DNA of 64,000 nucleotides. It comes from Antarcticimicrobium luteum (GTDB taxonomy: Bacteria > Pseudomonadota > Alphaproteobacteria > Rhodobacterales > Rhodobacteraceae). Location of the stretch: the NCBI RefSeq assembly GCF_004358185.1, contig NZ_SMUV01000058.1, positions 31,825 to 95,824 on the forward strand, written 5' to 3'. The notes beneath the pieces were generated by a model, which saw only the letters and a list, made by a program, of their open reading frames with translations, was not told the origin of the DNA and searched no databases. Position 1 is the stretch's first letter. Each line of letters opens with the position of its first letter. Positions 49,817 to 57,765 of this stretch are shown here, one piece after another. Position numbers and translations under genes: made by a program.

Positions 49817-50506
49817 TCACCCCAGTTGCGCCGCGGTCACACCCCGTGACAGCAGCCCATATTTCAGCCGTGACATCGCGCGGCGTTCGATCAGGCGAAG
49901 TTTTTCGCGGCTGACGCCCAAGCGCACGGCCAGATCCTCGATCGTATCGGGCACCTGGCGCAGATTGCGCGACAGCACGATCTCGCGCTCCACATCGCCC
50001 AGCTCGCCCATCGCCTCGGCGATCAGCCGACGCAGACGGGCATTGGCCGTACGCGCGATCATCCGCTCTTCCGGTGTCGGATCGGGCGATTGCATGGCCT
50101 CCAGCGCATCGCCGGAGCCGTCCAGCGGCGTCGCCTGTTTCGCCTTGCCCGCCGCGCGCTGGGCCCGCGCCGGCAGGTCCACGACATTGTTCAGGCGGGC
50201 CAGGGCGCGCGTAGCGCTGTGCAGGATCCACCAGTGGGCATAGGTCGAAAACCGGACCTCGCGCGCCAGATCGAACCGGTTCGCCGCACGGATCAGACCG
50301 ACCATTCCCTCGGCGATCAGGTCTTCGCGGTCAGCCGCATCGAAGCACAGGCGCGCGGCGCAGGCATAGACCTGGCGCGCATGCGAAAGGATCAGCGCCT
50401 CCAGCGCCGTCCGGTCGCGTTCCGCCTGCCAGCGTCCGATCAAGATGCGCTCCTGCTCCATATCAAGCAGCGGCGCGCCCCGCGCCGTTGCATAAGAAAT
50501 CGCCAT
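49817..50506 (-). CDS. RpoH-like sigma-70 family factor of the flagellar locus
   Basis: A 229-residue sigma factor from the ATG at 50506 (GAGG six bases upstream). Region 2 is clear: DREDLIAEGMVGLIRAANRF, then REVRFSTYAHWWILHSATRA, closest in pattern to RpoH. Region 4 has a helix-turn-helix (TIEDLAVRLGVSREKLRLIE). It is shorter than housekeeping RpoH (~290) and is embedded next to fliK-flgD, so a flagellar role is likely in place of the absent FliA. A perfect TTAA-N7-TTAA box lies 77 bp upstream. Confidence 0.82.
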   Translation of the reverse strand: MAISYATARGAPLLDMEQERILIGRWQAERDRTALEALILSHARQVYACAARLCFDAADREDLIAEGMVGLIRAANRFDLAREVRFSTYAHWWILHSATRALARLNNVVDLPARAQRAAGKAKQATPLDGSGDALEAMQSPDPTPEERMIARTANARLRRLIAEAMGELGDVEREIVLSRNLRQVPDTIEDLAVRLGVSREKLRLIERRAMSRLKYGLLSRGVTAAQLG

Positions 50507-50582
50507 GTCCTGCCTCACGAAATCTGCCGCTTCGTTGGCAGCAGCAGACCACAGCAAGAACAAGCTGCAAAGACTTATGTGT

Positions 50583-50597
50583 TTAACGAGGAATTAA
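50583..50597. promoter_or_regulatory. Perfect CtrA-type box upstream of the sigma-factor gene
   Basis: TTAA-CGAGGAA-TTAA matches the CtrA consensus TTAA-N7-TTAA exactly. It lies 77 bp before the sigma-factor start and between two divergently oriented ends, with no other promoter needing it. Binding by CtrA or by the FtcR-like protein is inferred. Confidence 0.6.
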
Positions 50598-50668
50598 TCG
50601 CCCCGATGTTACCCGGTTCCGACGCGGTGGCGCGCCGAGTTCTCTGCGCCATCCGCCGTCGCCTCTGC

Positions 50669-51217
50669 CTACCGCAGCCGGGCCCCGTCCGCATGGGCGG
50701 CGCGGTCCACCTCGGGCAGGATCCGGGCCATGTCGCGGCTCAGCGCCCGCCGGGCGGAGCGCGGGATGTCGCCGCCGGCGGACCAGACCGCGCCATGCGC
50801 GGCGCCAGCCACATCGCAGGCGCCGGCGCAGGTGGCAATCTCGCTCAGGATGCGGCCAAGCTCCCGGCCCAGGACGTTGCCGGAGTAAGAGTCGGCATCG
50901 GCGAAACAGGCCGGTTCGATCAGCACGACCGCGTCGTGTGGCACGTCCAGCCCCAGCTCTTCGGTCAGAATATCGCCCAGCGGCGCGCCGGGCAGCAGTT
51001 CGTCCGCCTCCATCATGGCATAGGGCTGCCCCCCCTCGGTGTGGGTGACAAGTGTCACCATCGGCGCCGTCAGCAGCGCCCCGAGCAAGCGGGCCAGGGG
51101 CGACATCTCGTCAGGGGCGCGGACCTCGATCTCGTCGCCCCAAATCTGCTCCAACAACGCAGCGCCTTGCATCGACACACCCCCATATATCGCCGTCATT
51201 CTCGTTAAATTGACCAT
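50669..51217 (-). CDS. Unknown protein next to the flagellar sigma factor
   Basis: A 182-residue protein from the ATG at 51217 (GAGGGGA upstream). I do not recognise it. It is acidic, appears soluble, has no signal peptide or membrane segment, and contains five cysteines or fewer, with a pair C-x3-C in ATCAGACDV. Segments include GALLTAPMVTLVTHTEGGQP and HDAVVLIEPACFADADSYSG. It is transcribed towards the sigma gene with 162 bases between. A regulatory or anti-sigma role is possible but unsupported. Confidence 0.55.
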   Translation of the reverse strand: MVNLTRMTAIYGGVSMQGAALLEQIWGDEIEVRAPDEMSPLARLLGALLTAPMVTLVTHTEGGQPYAMMEADELLPGAPLGDILTEELGLDVPHDAVVLIEPACFADADSYSGNVLGRELGRILSEIATCAGACDVAGAAHGAVWSAGGDIPRSARRALSRDMARILPEVDRAAHADGARLR

Positions 51218-51540
51218 ATTTAGTTTCCCCTCAAAGGAGAATGGTCTCTTTGTAAACCCGGTGGTAACCTTTCCCATCGCCAGTGAACGCTCGACTCCCA
51301 GCGTCATCCGCCGGTCTTTTGCACCGGGCTTCCGGCCATCGCGTAACGGCCCCGGCGGCAACAATTTTTCCATATATGCCACGGATGACACCCAGAACCG
51401 CAACAGCTAGATGTGTCACCTATGGATTGACGGGGGAGATATGCACAGGGGCATATTTACATTTCCGCGCTTGACGAAGGCGGGATAGCCGCACCCCCCG
51501 GTCGAATCCCCGGCGCCCGCACGGCGAGTCGGCCCGCCGG
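51218..51540. other. 323-base spacer upstream of the unknown gene
   Basis: It contains the presumed promoter of the minus-strand unknown gene and the downstream region of the minus-strand regulator at 51541. A spaced inverted repeat TGACAC (51386-51391) / GTGTCA (51413-51418) is visible. A short tRNA-T-arm-like string near 51508 is not a gene. No coding potential seen. Confidence 0.45.
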
Positions 51541-52266
51541 TCAATGCCCCTGGGCGAAAGCCGCCGCGCCCAGGGTCAGCACATAGCCCGAGGATCGCAC
51601 CGTTCGCACCGACACACGCGCCCCGAAGGCGGCGTTCAGCTTTTTGCGGATCTTGCCGACATGCACGTCGAACTTGCGGTCGCCATAGGACCAGGGGCGC
51701 CGGTCGATCACGCGGCTCAACTCGTCGCGGGTGACGATTTCACCGCTGCTACTGAGCAGGACATTGACCACCTGCGCCTCGGCCTCGGTCAGACCGGCGC
51801 GGCGGACGATGTCGGCCTCGGCATCCCAATCGGCCCCCAGATCGGCCTCACAGTCGGCCAGACCGCAGATCCGGCTGCCCAGCCGGGCTCGCAGGCGCAG
51901 CGCGAACTCCTTGAGCGGAACCGGGGCGTGGACCACGTCATCCGCGCCGGCCAGAAACGCCCGCACCCCCGCCTCGGGCTGATCGCCCCAGTCGAGCGCA
52001 AAGATGAGGGGGGCCATGTCCAGGGCCGCGGCCGCCCGGATCAGCGCCAGCGCCTCGACCGGGGTTCCGCTCCGGCCCGCGATCAGAACCTGCGGACGCA
52101 GCCCCTGCTCCAGCAGCGAGCGCGCCTCGCCCGGATCGCCGGTCGCGCGCGCCCGGCGGCGCAGGATCACCGAAAACAGATGGTCCAGCGCCATGCGCAT
52201 CGCCGCGTCTGCCTCGGCGATCAATACAAAAGGCCTGTCGCGATCGCTGTCCTGCGGGTTTGACAC
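51541..52266 (-). CDS. OmpR-type DNA-binding regulator with degenerate receiver
   Basis: A 241-residue protein from the GTG at 52266 (GGAGAGG site). The N-terminal ~120 residues are receiver-like but inactive: the acidic pair reads AEADA, the phospho-aspartate strand reads VLIAGRSG and the lysine strand reads VVHAPVPL. The C-terminal winged-helix domain is complete (LTEAEAQVVNVLLSSSGEIV, KFDVHVGKIRKKL, RTVRSSGYVLTL). It probably regulates motility genes independently of phosphorylation. It is divergent from the small gene at 52591. Confidence 0.8.
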   Translation of the reverse strand: MSNPQDSDRDRPFVLIAEADAAMRMALDHLFSVILRRRARATGDPGEARSLLEQGLRPQVLIAGRSGTPVEALALIRAAAALDMAPLIFALDWGDQPEAGVRAFLAGADDVVHAPVPLKEFALRLRARLGSRICGLADCEADLGADWDAEADIVRRAGLTEAEAQVVNVLLSSSGEIVTRDELSRVIDRRPWSYGDRKFDVHVGKIRKKLNAAFGARVSVRTVRSSGYVLTLGAAAFAQGH

Positions 52267-52590
52267 GGTTGCCTCTCCTGCCCCTTTTGCCGGCCGATTT
52301 TCGGGTATCGTCCTGTCGCCGCGCCAGGCACCTCGCAGCCCGGCGCGCCCCGGCGGCGAGAGTGTAGCCGCAGCCCGCAACCCGAGGCCAGCGGCAATTG
52401 CGCCGAACCGCCGGCAAAGGAGAGCAAAGGATCAGCAAGAATAATTTGGGGCGAATTCAGGAGTTTTAACCGGAGCGTAACCAATTCTTTGCGTGGTCCA
52501 AGAAGTTTTGACCAAAATTTAACCCGGCAAGCCATATACCATAGAAGAGGCGACACAACACATCGTTCCGTACAGGCAACCGGAGACGTC
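52267..52590. promoter_or_regulatory. Divergent promoter region with a CtrA-like box
   Basis: A 324-base spacer between the degenerate-receiver regulator and a small plus-strand gene. TTAACCGGAGCGTAAC at 52466-52481 fits TTAA-N7-TTAAC with one mismatch, and a further TTAAC half-site lies near 52519. An inserted gene is not apparent. Confidence 0.45.
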
Positions 52591-52926
52591 ATGGCAGAGA
52601 CAAGAAACAGCAGCGTCAGCCGGCACGCCGCGATCGCGGCGGCAGACCGGGTCAAACTGCTCCTCTCGGTGGTCGAGGGGGATGCTTTCCTGTCCGAGGT
52701 TCTGCAAAGCGCCGACCGAACGCTGGTCGACATGGGCCAGTCCCGGACAGAAGACGCCCCCGAGGCAATGGCCAAAACACTGACAGCGGCGCCGCGGGAG
52801 CGCCGCGTTTCCGATGACATTCGCGCCCCCCTGCTCGGACCGGCCTATCACAGCGCCAAGAAGCGGGCGCTGCGCCTGCGCGATACGGCGCCGGTCGTCC
52901 CGGGCCGGCCGCAGGGGCGGGCCTGA
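52591..52926 (+). CDS. Small unknown protein
   Basis: A 111-residue protein from the ATG at 52591, with ACCGGAG upstream. Not recognised. It starts with a Ser/Arg-rich stretch, has one likely amphipathic helix (AAADRVKLLLSVVEGDAFLS) and a basic C-terminus rich in Arg and Pro. It has no membrane segment or signal. It is followed by a MucR-like gene 101 bases later. The codon pattern and ribosome site support it being real. Confidence 0.55.
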   Translation: MAETRNSSVSRHAAIAAADRVKLLLSVVEGDAFLSEVLQSADRTLVDMGQSRTEDAPEAMAKTLTAAPRERRVSDDIRAPLLGPAYHSAKKRALRLRDTAPVVPGRPQGRA

Positions 52927-53027
52927 TGCGGATCGGGCGCACCGAGGGCGATCTCCATGACCGCATGGATCCCGCCCATCCGGCGCGCAGCAGATTATGA
53001 CTGACTGAAGAAGCGAAATCAGAACCC

Positions 53028-53531
53028 ATGGACGCGAACGAAACTGGTGCCGCATATACTCGGTCCGCCCCTGCCCCCACGGTCGCGGACGCGGTGGCCC
53101 GTGTCGTTGCCGCCTATGCCGGCCGGCCCGATGTATCCGCCGATGAAATCGTCGCGCTCGCGCTGCGCCTGACCGGCGTGTTCGGCGCGCTGGCCCCGGC
53201 GACTGCCGCGCCCGGGACCGTCCCGGCAGCGCCGCCGCAGGCCGCGCCGGCAGCGGTGGATGCACCGGCCCCCGCCCTGCCGATAGAAAAGGCCGTGACG
53301 GCCGACAAGGTCTATTGCCTGTGCTGCGGCCGCGGTTTCACCATGCTCAAACGGCACCTGAAGGCCGAGCACGGCCTGACCGAAGAGGAATATCGCGCGC
53401 TGTTCCATCTGCCCGAGGACATGCCGCTGGTCGCGCCGAACTATTCCGAGCGCAAGGCCGCCTATGCCAAGCGCGTCGGCCTGGGCAAGTACCAGCGCGA
53501 TCCCGGCGAGGACGACAGCCCGGCGCGGTGA
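53028..53531 (+). CDS. MucR/Ros-family zinc-finger regulator
   Basis: A 167-residue MucR-like protein. Seen: an N-terminal helical dimer/oligomer region (~18-52), an Ala/Pro linker (~55-88), and the zinc finger C97-x2-C100-x9-H110-x4-H115, the exact Ros geometry, followed by MVAPNY-like LVAPNYSERKAAYAKRVG. Such proteins bind AT-rich DNA and control motility and exopolysaccharide genes in rhizobia and Brucella. Its location upstream of motB suggests a local role. A start codon at 53028 without a strong ribosome site is assumed. Confidence 0.88.
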   Translation: MDANETGAAYTRSAPAPTVADAVARVVAAYAGRPDVSADEIVALALRLTGVFGALAPATAAPGTVPAAPPQAAPAAVDAPAPALPIEKAVTADKVYCLCCGRGFTMLKRHLKAEHGLTEEEYRALFHLPEDMPLVAPNYSERKAAYAKRVGLGKYQRDPGEDDSPAR

Positions 53532-53709
53532 TCGGCGCCGATCCCCGGGGCAACTCTGCCACATTTCCCGGGGCGCCGCCCCAAACATGTCCGAATTGCG
53601 CCCATCTGAGCGCACCTTCCCAACCGATACCTTGTGAAGCTTCGGCCCGCATCCTCTGCGCGGTCGTCACGATCCGCCGGCAGACCCGGCCCTCACAAGG
53701 CAGACGAAC

Positions 53710-54930
53710 ATGGCAGCGACCACCAAGACCAACATCATCCGCAAGGTGGAAATCATCGAGGGCGGCGGCCATCACGGCGGCGCGTGGAAAGTGGCCTATG
53801 CGGACTTCATGACGGCGATGATGGCGTTCTTCCTGCTGCTGTGGATCCTGTCCTCGGCCGACGAACAGAAGCTGCGCGGCATCGCCGAATATTTCACCAA
53901 CGCGACCATGCCCAAGGGCAGCGGGCTGCTCGACGGGGCCACCTTCGGCCCGCCGGGCACGCTGAACGCCTCGCGCGGGTCGGTGGTGGCGCGCGGCGTC
54001 GATTTCGGCGAGATCGACGATCCCAGCCCGGCGAAATGGGAGGTGATGGATGTCACCGAGACCGCCGATCCGCAGGAAACCCGCAAGGGCACCTATGAGG
54101 GCAGGCATGACCACCCTGCCGGCGGTGCCCCCGCCGAGGCCGAGCCGCGCCAGGAAGGCACCTCGGTCACCGGCGGGGCGGGCCAGACCCCCGATTCGGT
54201 CGCGCCCCTGAATGCGGTCGCGGACGCCGCCGGCGCCCGGGCCGCCGCCCAGGCACAGGAAATGCGCGCCGCCGACGGCGCCCAGTTCGACACGCTCCAG
54301 ACCGAGCTGCGCCAGGCGATGCAGGAGAATCCCGATCTGCGCCCGCTGGAAAAGAACGTGATCTTCGAACGCACCCCCGACGGGATGCGCATTCAGGTTG
54401 TCGACCAGCAGGGCCAGCCGATGTTCGCCACCGGCAGCGCCGAGATGCACCGTGCGACGATGGAGCTGATGGAGAAGCTGGGCGAATCCCTGGCCGCGCT
54501 GCCCAATTCACTGGTGATCTCGGGCCATACCGACGCGGTGCCCTTTACCAACCGCAAGGCCTATGACAACTGGGATCTGTCCTCGGACCGGGCCAATGCG
54601 ATGCGCCGCGTGCTGCTGGGTTCCGGTGTCGATCCGTCGCGCATCACCCGCGTCTCGGGCATGGCCGATACCGAGCTTCTGGTGCCCGAAGACCCGCGCG
54701 ATGCCTCGAACCGACGCATCACCGTACTGCTGGAATACCGCAAGCCGGTCGCGGACCTCCCCGCCCAGGCCGCCCCGGGTGATGCCGGATCCTCGGCCGA
54801 GGAGACGACGGCGACCGCCCCGGCCCCCCGCAAGGCCGATGCGGCCGGCACGGTCGGCGGCAGCGCACCCGAGCGCGTTACCCAGCTGGACGATGCGGTA
54901 TTTGAGAACCTGCGCAGCGCGCTGCGCTGA
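53710..54930 (+). CDS. motB: Flagellar stator protein MotB
   Basis: A 406-residue MotB. Seen: a basic N-terminus, the ion-channel helix AYADFMTAMMAFFLLLWI with Asp32, a long acidic/Ala-rich linker (~90-200), and an OmpA-like peptidoglycan-binding domain (LVISGHTDAVPF, WDLSSDRANAMRRVLLGSG, DASNRRITVLLEY) ending in a Pro-rich tail. It anchors the stator to the cell wall. It is unusually separated from motA by a minus-strand gene. Confidence 0.95.
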   Translation: MAATTKTNIIRKVEIIEGGGHHGGAWKVAYADFMTAMMAFFLLLWILSSADEQKLRGIAEYFTNATMPKGSGLLDGATFGPPGTLNASRGSVVARGVDFGEIDDPSPAKWEVMDVTETADPQETRKGTYEGRHDHPAGGAPAEAEPRQEGTSVTGGAGQTPDSVAPLNAVADAAGARAAAQAQEMRAADGAQFDTLQTELRQAMQENPDLRPLEKNVIFERTPDGMRIQVVDQQGQPMFATGSAEMHRATMELMEKLGESLAALPNSLVISGHTDAVPFTNRKAYDNWDLSSDRANAMRRVLLGSGVDPSRITRVSGMADTELLVPEDPRDASNRRITVLLEYRKPVADLPAQAAPGDAGSSAEETTATAPAPRKADAAGTVGGSAPERVTQLDDAVFENLRSALR

Positions 54931-54943
54931 GCCTGGAAACCGG

Positions 54944-54963
54944 CCCCGCCCCTTGTGGCGGGG
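54944..54963. terminator. Hairpin after motB
   Basis: CCCCGCC / GGCGGGG with a CCTTGT loop, 14 bases after the motB stop and just before the end of the convergent unknown gene. It has no T run. Confidence 0.45.
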
Positions 54964-54983
54964 TCATGCCGTCTGACTGGCTG

Positions 54984-56270
54984 CTACCCGGCGCGCGCCG
55001 CCTGCCAGACGCTGCGGAAACGGTCCCAGTCGATCTGCGCATCGCCGCCGAGCGGCCCCTGCGCCCCCTGCCCTCCGAGCTGGAATCCAACCTGGAGTCC
55101 AAGCTGGATCAGGACCAGAGCGGCGGCGATCCCCGTCAGGGCCAACAGGCGCCGCCGTATCCTGTATTTTCCCTGCCGAGGCGCTGGCGTGACAGGCTCG
55201 GCGGCCTCGTCCCCGCCAATCCGGGGGGCCGCATCCGGCGTGACCTGAGCCTCTGAGCTGTTCAAGGCGGGCGGATCGGCGCGATTTGAGGCCGGCGCGG
55301 TCAGCTGCGGCGCCACATGCAGGTACAGAAACGCGCCATTGCCCGTCATCTCGGCCGAACCAACGCACTCGGTGAATATCGTCCGCAGGCTGGGGGGCAG
55401 GCTTTTCGCCCGAATCCAGATCCGCCCGGGCAGGGTCGCAGAGATGTCCCAGGGCGGCTCCAGCCGGATCGCCACGACGCTGTGGTCATCGCGCAGATAG
55501 ATCAGATCGGGATCGCCGATACGGATGTCGGCGCCCCCCTCACCGATCCGGGCCACCATGATCCAGCCGTTCTGTTCCGGGCATATCTCGCAGAGCACGG
55601 GACGTTCTTCGCTCAACGCCAATTCCCGGGCCGAGCGGAACCGCGCCCCGGGCTGGGCCTGTTCGACCCGCTGCATGAAGCCGGGCAACAGGGCCTTGCG
55701 GACCCGCCCGGCGCGCGCGGGTCCGGTTGCGGCATGTTCCGGCGCGGGCTGAGGCGCCCGGCGCGACACGAAATCGGCCCCGGAGGGCATGTCGCCGGGC
55801 GCGGTCCGGTCGACGCCCCGCTCGGGGGCGGGCTCTGGCCGGGTGCCGGCCACCTCGATGCCCAGGAACACGGCGGGGTTCAGCCCCTCTTCCAGCGCAT
55901 AGGCATAGTTCACGGAGTAATCGGACGCCTCTTCGACGATCTCGGGCGCCTCCGAGACCAGCGCCATCAAACGCCGCTCGTCGGAATAAAGCAGCGTCCG
56001 GGTGGGAAACCCGGGGGCGGCCGGAAAGAAGCAAAGCTCATCGGCATTCAAACCCAGGTGCTGTTGCAGGCGGCGCGGGAATGGCCCGACCTCCTCTTGC
56101 CGGAACACGACCAGCTGACAGTCGCCGTTGTCCATCAGGCAGACCGCCAGGCACATCTCGGCCGGCCAGTCCCGAAAGGTCTGGCGCACCTCGACCGGCC
56201 CCATCAGGACGGCCATCACCTTTTCCTTGCCAGCCATGCGCTGCATCCCTTCCGGACCCGCCTTGAACAT
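54984..56270 (-). CDS. Unknown tail-anchored-type membrane protein between motB and motA
   Basis: A 428-residue protein; the start is uncertain (ATG at 56270 chosen, GTG at 56291 or later ATGs possible). Not recognised. The N-terminal ~130 residues form an alpha/beta region (MGPVEVRQTFRDWPAEMCLA, CLMDNGDCQLVVFRQEEVGP), followed by a Pro-rich linker, a second beta-rich region (PEQNGWIMVARIGEGGADIR) and a single C-terminal membrane segment (~375-398) with a short exterior tail. Its place between the stator genes hints at a motility role only. Confidence 0.6.
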   Translation of the reverse strand: MFKAGPEGMQRMAGKEKVMAVLMGPVEVRQTFRDWPAEMCLAVCLMDNGDCQLVVFRQEEVGPFPRRLQQHLGLNADELCFFPAAPGFPTRTLLYSDERRLMALVSEAPEIVEEASDYSVNYAYALEEGLNPAVFLGIEVAGTRPEPAPERGVDRTAPGDMPSGADFVSRRAPQPAPEHAATGPARAGRVRKALLPGFMQRVEQAQPGARFRSARELALSEERPVLCEICPEQNGWIMVARIGEGGADIRIGDPDLIYLRDDHSVVAIRLEPPWDISATLPGRIWIRAKSLPPSLRTIFTECVGSAEMTGNGAFLYLHVAPQLTAPASNRADPPALNSSEAQVTPDAAPRIGGDEAAEPVTPAPRQGKYRIRRRLLALTGIAAALVLIQLGLQVGFQLGGQGAQGPLGGDAQIDWDRFRSVWQAARAG

Positions 56271-56446
56271 GTATAAACCTGTACCATTCACACGTTACTT
56301 GTCAATTATCCTTGCTTTTCGTTGGAGTTTTTTCGGACTAATAAAGAGTTTTTCATTTTGTTCTTGCCAAAATCGCGTATAGACTGCTGGATCAAGAGGA
56401 ATTCGACCGACAATGGCCATAGCGGCCCCATGGACTGTGCCCCGTC

Positions 56447-57316
56447 ATGACCATCATTCTCGGCTTTATCATCGTCATCGCCCTGGTGTTCGGCGGCTAC
56501 GTCCTGTCCGGCGGCGAGATGGGGGTCATCCTGCACGCGATGCCCTTCGAGGGGATGATGATCGGCGGCGCGGCGCTGGGGTCGTTCATCGCGGCCAATT
56601 CCTTTGGCCAGATCATCGACACCTCGAAATCGGTTCTGAAGGCATTCAAGGGGCCGAAGTGGAAGCAGCAGGATTACATCGACCTTCTGAACCTGATGTA
56701 TACCCTGACCAAGATGTACCAGAAGGACGGCATCCTGGCGCTGGACGACCATATCGAAAGCCCGCAGGACAGCACGATCTTTTCCCAGTTCCCCAAGCTG
56801 CAAAAGGATCACTTTGCCATCGATCTGATCACCGACAGCTTTCGCATGCTGGCGCTGCAGTTCGACGATCCGTTTCAGACCGAGGACGTGATCAACAAGA
56901 AGCTTAAAAAACACCACCATGAGTCCCTGGCCGCGTCGCACGGGCTGACCACCGTGGCCGACGCGCTGCCGGCGATCGGCATCGTCGCCGCCGTTCTGGG
57001 CGTGATCAAGACCATGGGCTCGATCGACAAGCCGCCGGCGGTGCTGGGCGAGATGATCGGCGGCGCGCTGGTGGGGACATTCCTTGGGGTTTTTCTGGCC
57101 TATCTGTTTGTCGCGCCGGTCTCCAGCCGGCTGGCGGACATCGAGGAACAGGACGGCGCCTTTTACACGGTGATCCGCGACATTTTCATCGCCATTCTTC
57201 ACGACCATTCGCCGACGATCTGCATCGAGATCGGCCGTGGCAACATCCCGACCAAACTGCAGCCGAACTTCTACGAGATGGAAGAGGCGCGGCAGGACAT
57301 GGCCGAGGCGGCCTGA
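56447..57316 (+). CDS. motA: Flagellar stator protein MotA
   Basis: A 289-residue MotA. Seen: the N-terminal membrane pair beginning TIILGFIIVIALVFGGYVLS, the cytoplasmic domain with LNLMYTLTKMYQKDGILALD, and the C-terminal pair ADALPAIGIVAAVLGVIKTM and LVGTFLGVFLAYLFVAPVSS. The two conserved prolines of the proton path (LP in ADALPAIG and AP near the end) are present. It forms the pentamer around MotB. It is followed 4 bases later by the FliJ-like gene. Confidence 0.95.
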   Translation: MTIILGFIIVIALVFGGYVLSGGEMGVILHAMPFEGMMIGGAALGSFIAANSFGQIIDTSKSVLKAFKGPKWKQQDYIDLLNLMYTLTKMYQKDGILALDDHIESPQDSTIFSQFPKLQKDHFAIDLITDSFRMLALQFDDPFQTEDVINKKLKKHHHESLAASHGLTTVADALPAIGIVAAVLGVIKTMGSIDKPPAVLGEMIGGALVGTFLGVFLAYLFVAPVSSRLADIEEQDGAFYTVIRDIFIAILHDHSPTICIEIGRGNIPTKLQPNFYEMEEARQDMAEAA

Positions 57317-57320
57317 TGCC

Positions 57321-57752
57321 ATGCCGGCCCGGCGCAGGATTTCGGCGCTCAGGCTGATCCAGCGGATCAAGCAGCACGAAATCGACGGCTATGCCGCGCG
57401 CATGACGGCGATCCGGGCCGAGCAGGCCAACCTTCACGAAGAGATCAAGGCGCTCCAGGCCCGCGTCGAAAGCGAGGGGCACATCACCTCGCCCGAGGCG
57501 GCCCCCTATCTGGCGGGTTTCCTGCGCGCGGTGGAGGCCCGGCGCGCCCTTCTGACCGGCCAGCTTGCCGCGCTGGATGAAAAAGCGGCCGGGATCGAGG
57601 CGCAGCTCATGGGCAGCTACCGCGAGGCCAAGACGAATGACGCCGCGCTCGACCAATCCCTTGAGCAATTGCAGAAGCACGAGGATCGGCGCGAAGCGGC
57701 GGAAACCGAGGAAATCGCCCGCAACGTCTATCTCCGAAACCGCCCGAGCTGA
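57321..57752 (+). CDS. FliJ-like coiled-coil protein
   Basis: A 143-residue highly helical protein, probably cytoplasmic. Seen: basic N-terminus, then continuous heptad-like helices (IRAEQANLHEEIKALQARVE, LLTGQLAALDEKAAGIEAQL). Length and composition suit FliJ, the export ATPase stalk, which is otherwise missing from this locus. It follows motA by 4 bases. The call is based on structure pattern and context, not a specific motif. Confidence 0.55.
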   Translation: MPARRRISALRLIQRIKQHEIDGYAARMTAIRAEQANLHEEIKALQARVESEGHITSPEAAPYLAGFLRAVEARRALLTGQLAALDEKAAGIEAQLMGSYREAKTNDAALDQSLEQLQKHEDRREAAETEEIARNVYLRNRPS

Positions 57753-57765
57753 ACGGCCTCCGGTC

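Noticed and set aside
51500..51525. tRNA-like string GGTCGAATCCCCGG
   Set aside because: It looks like a T-arm, but no acceptor, D or anticodon arms can be folded around it, and the loop is one base short.
53530..53543. 14-bp palindrome GATCGGCGCCGATC after the MucR-like gene
   Set aside because: It has no loop to form a terminator, and such GC palindromes are common at this base composition.
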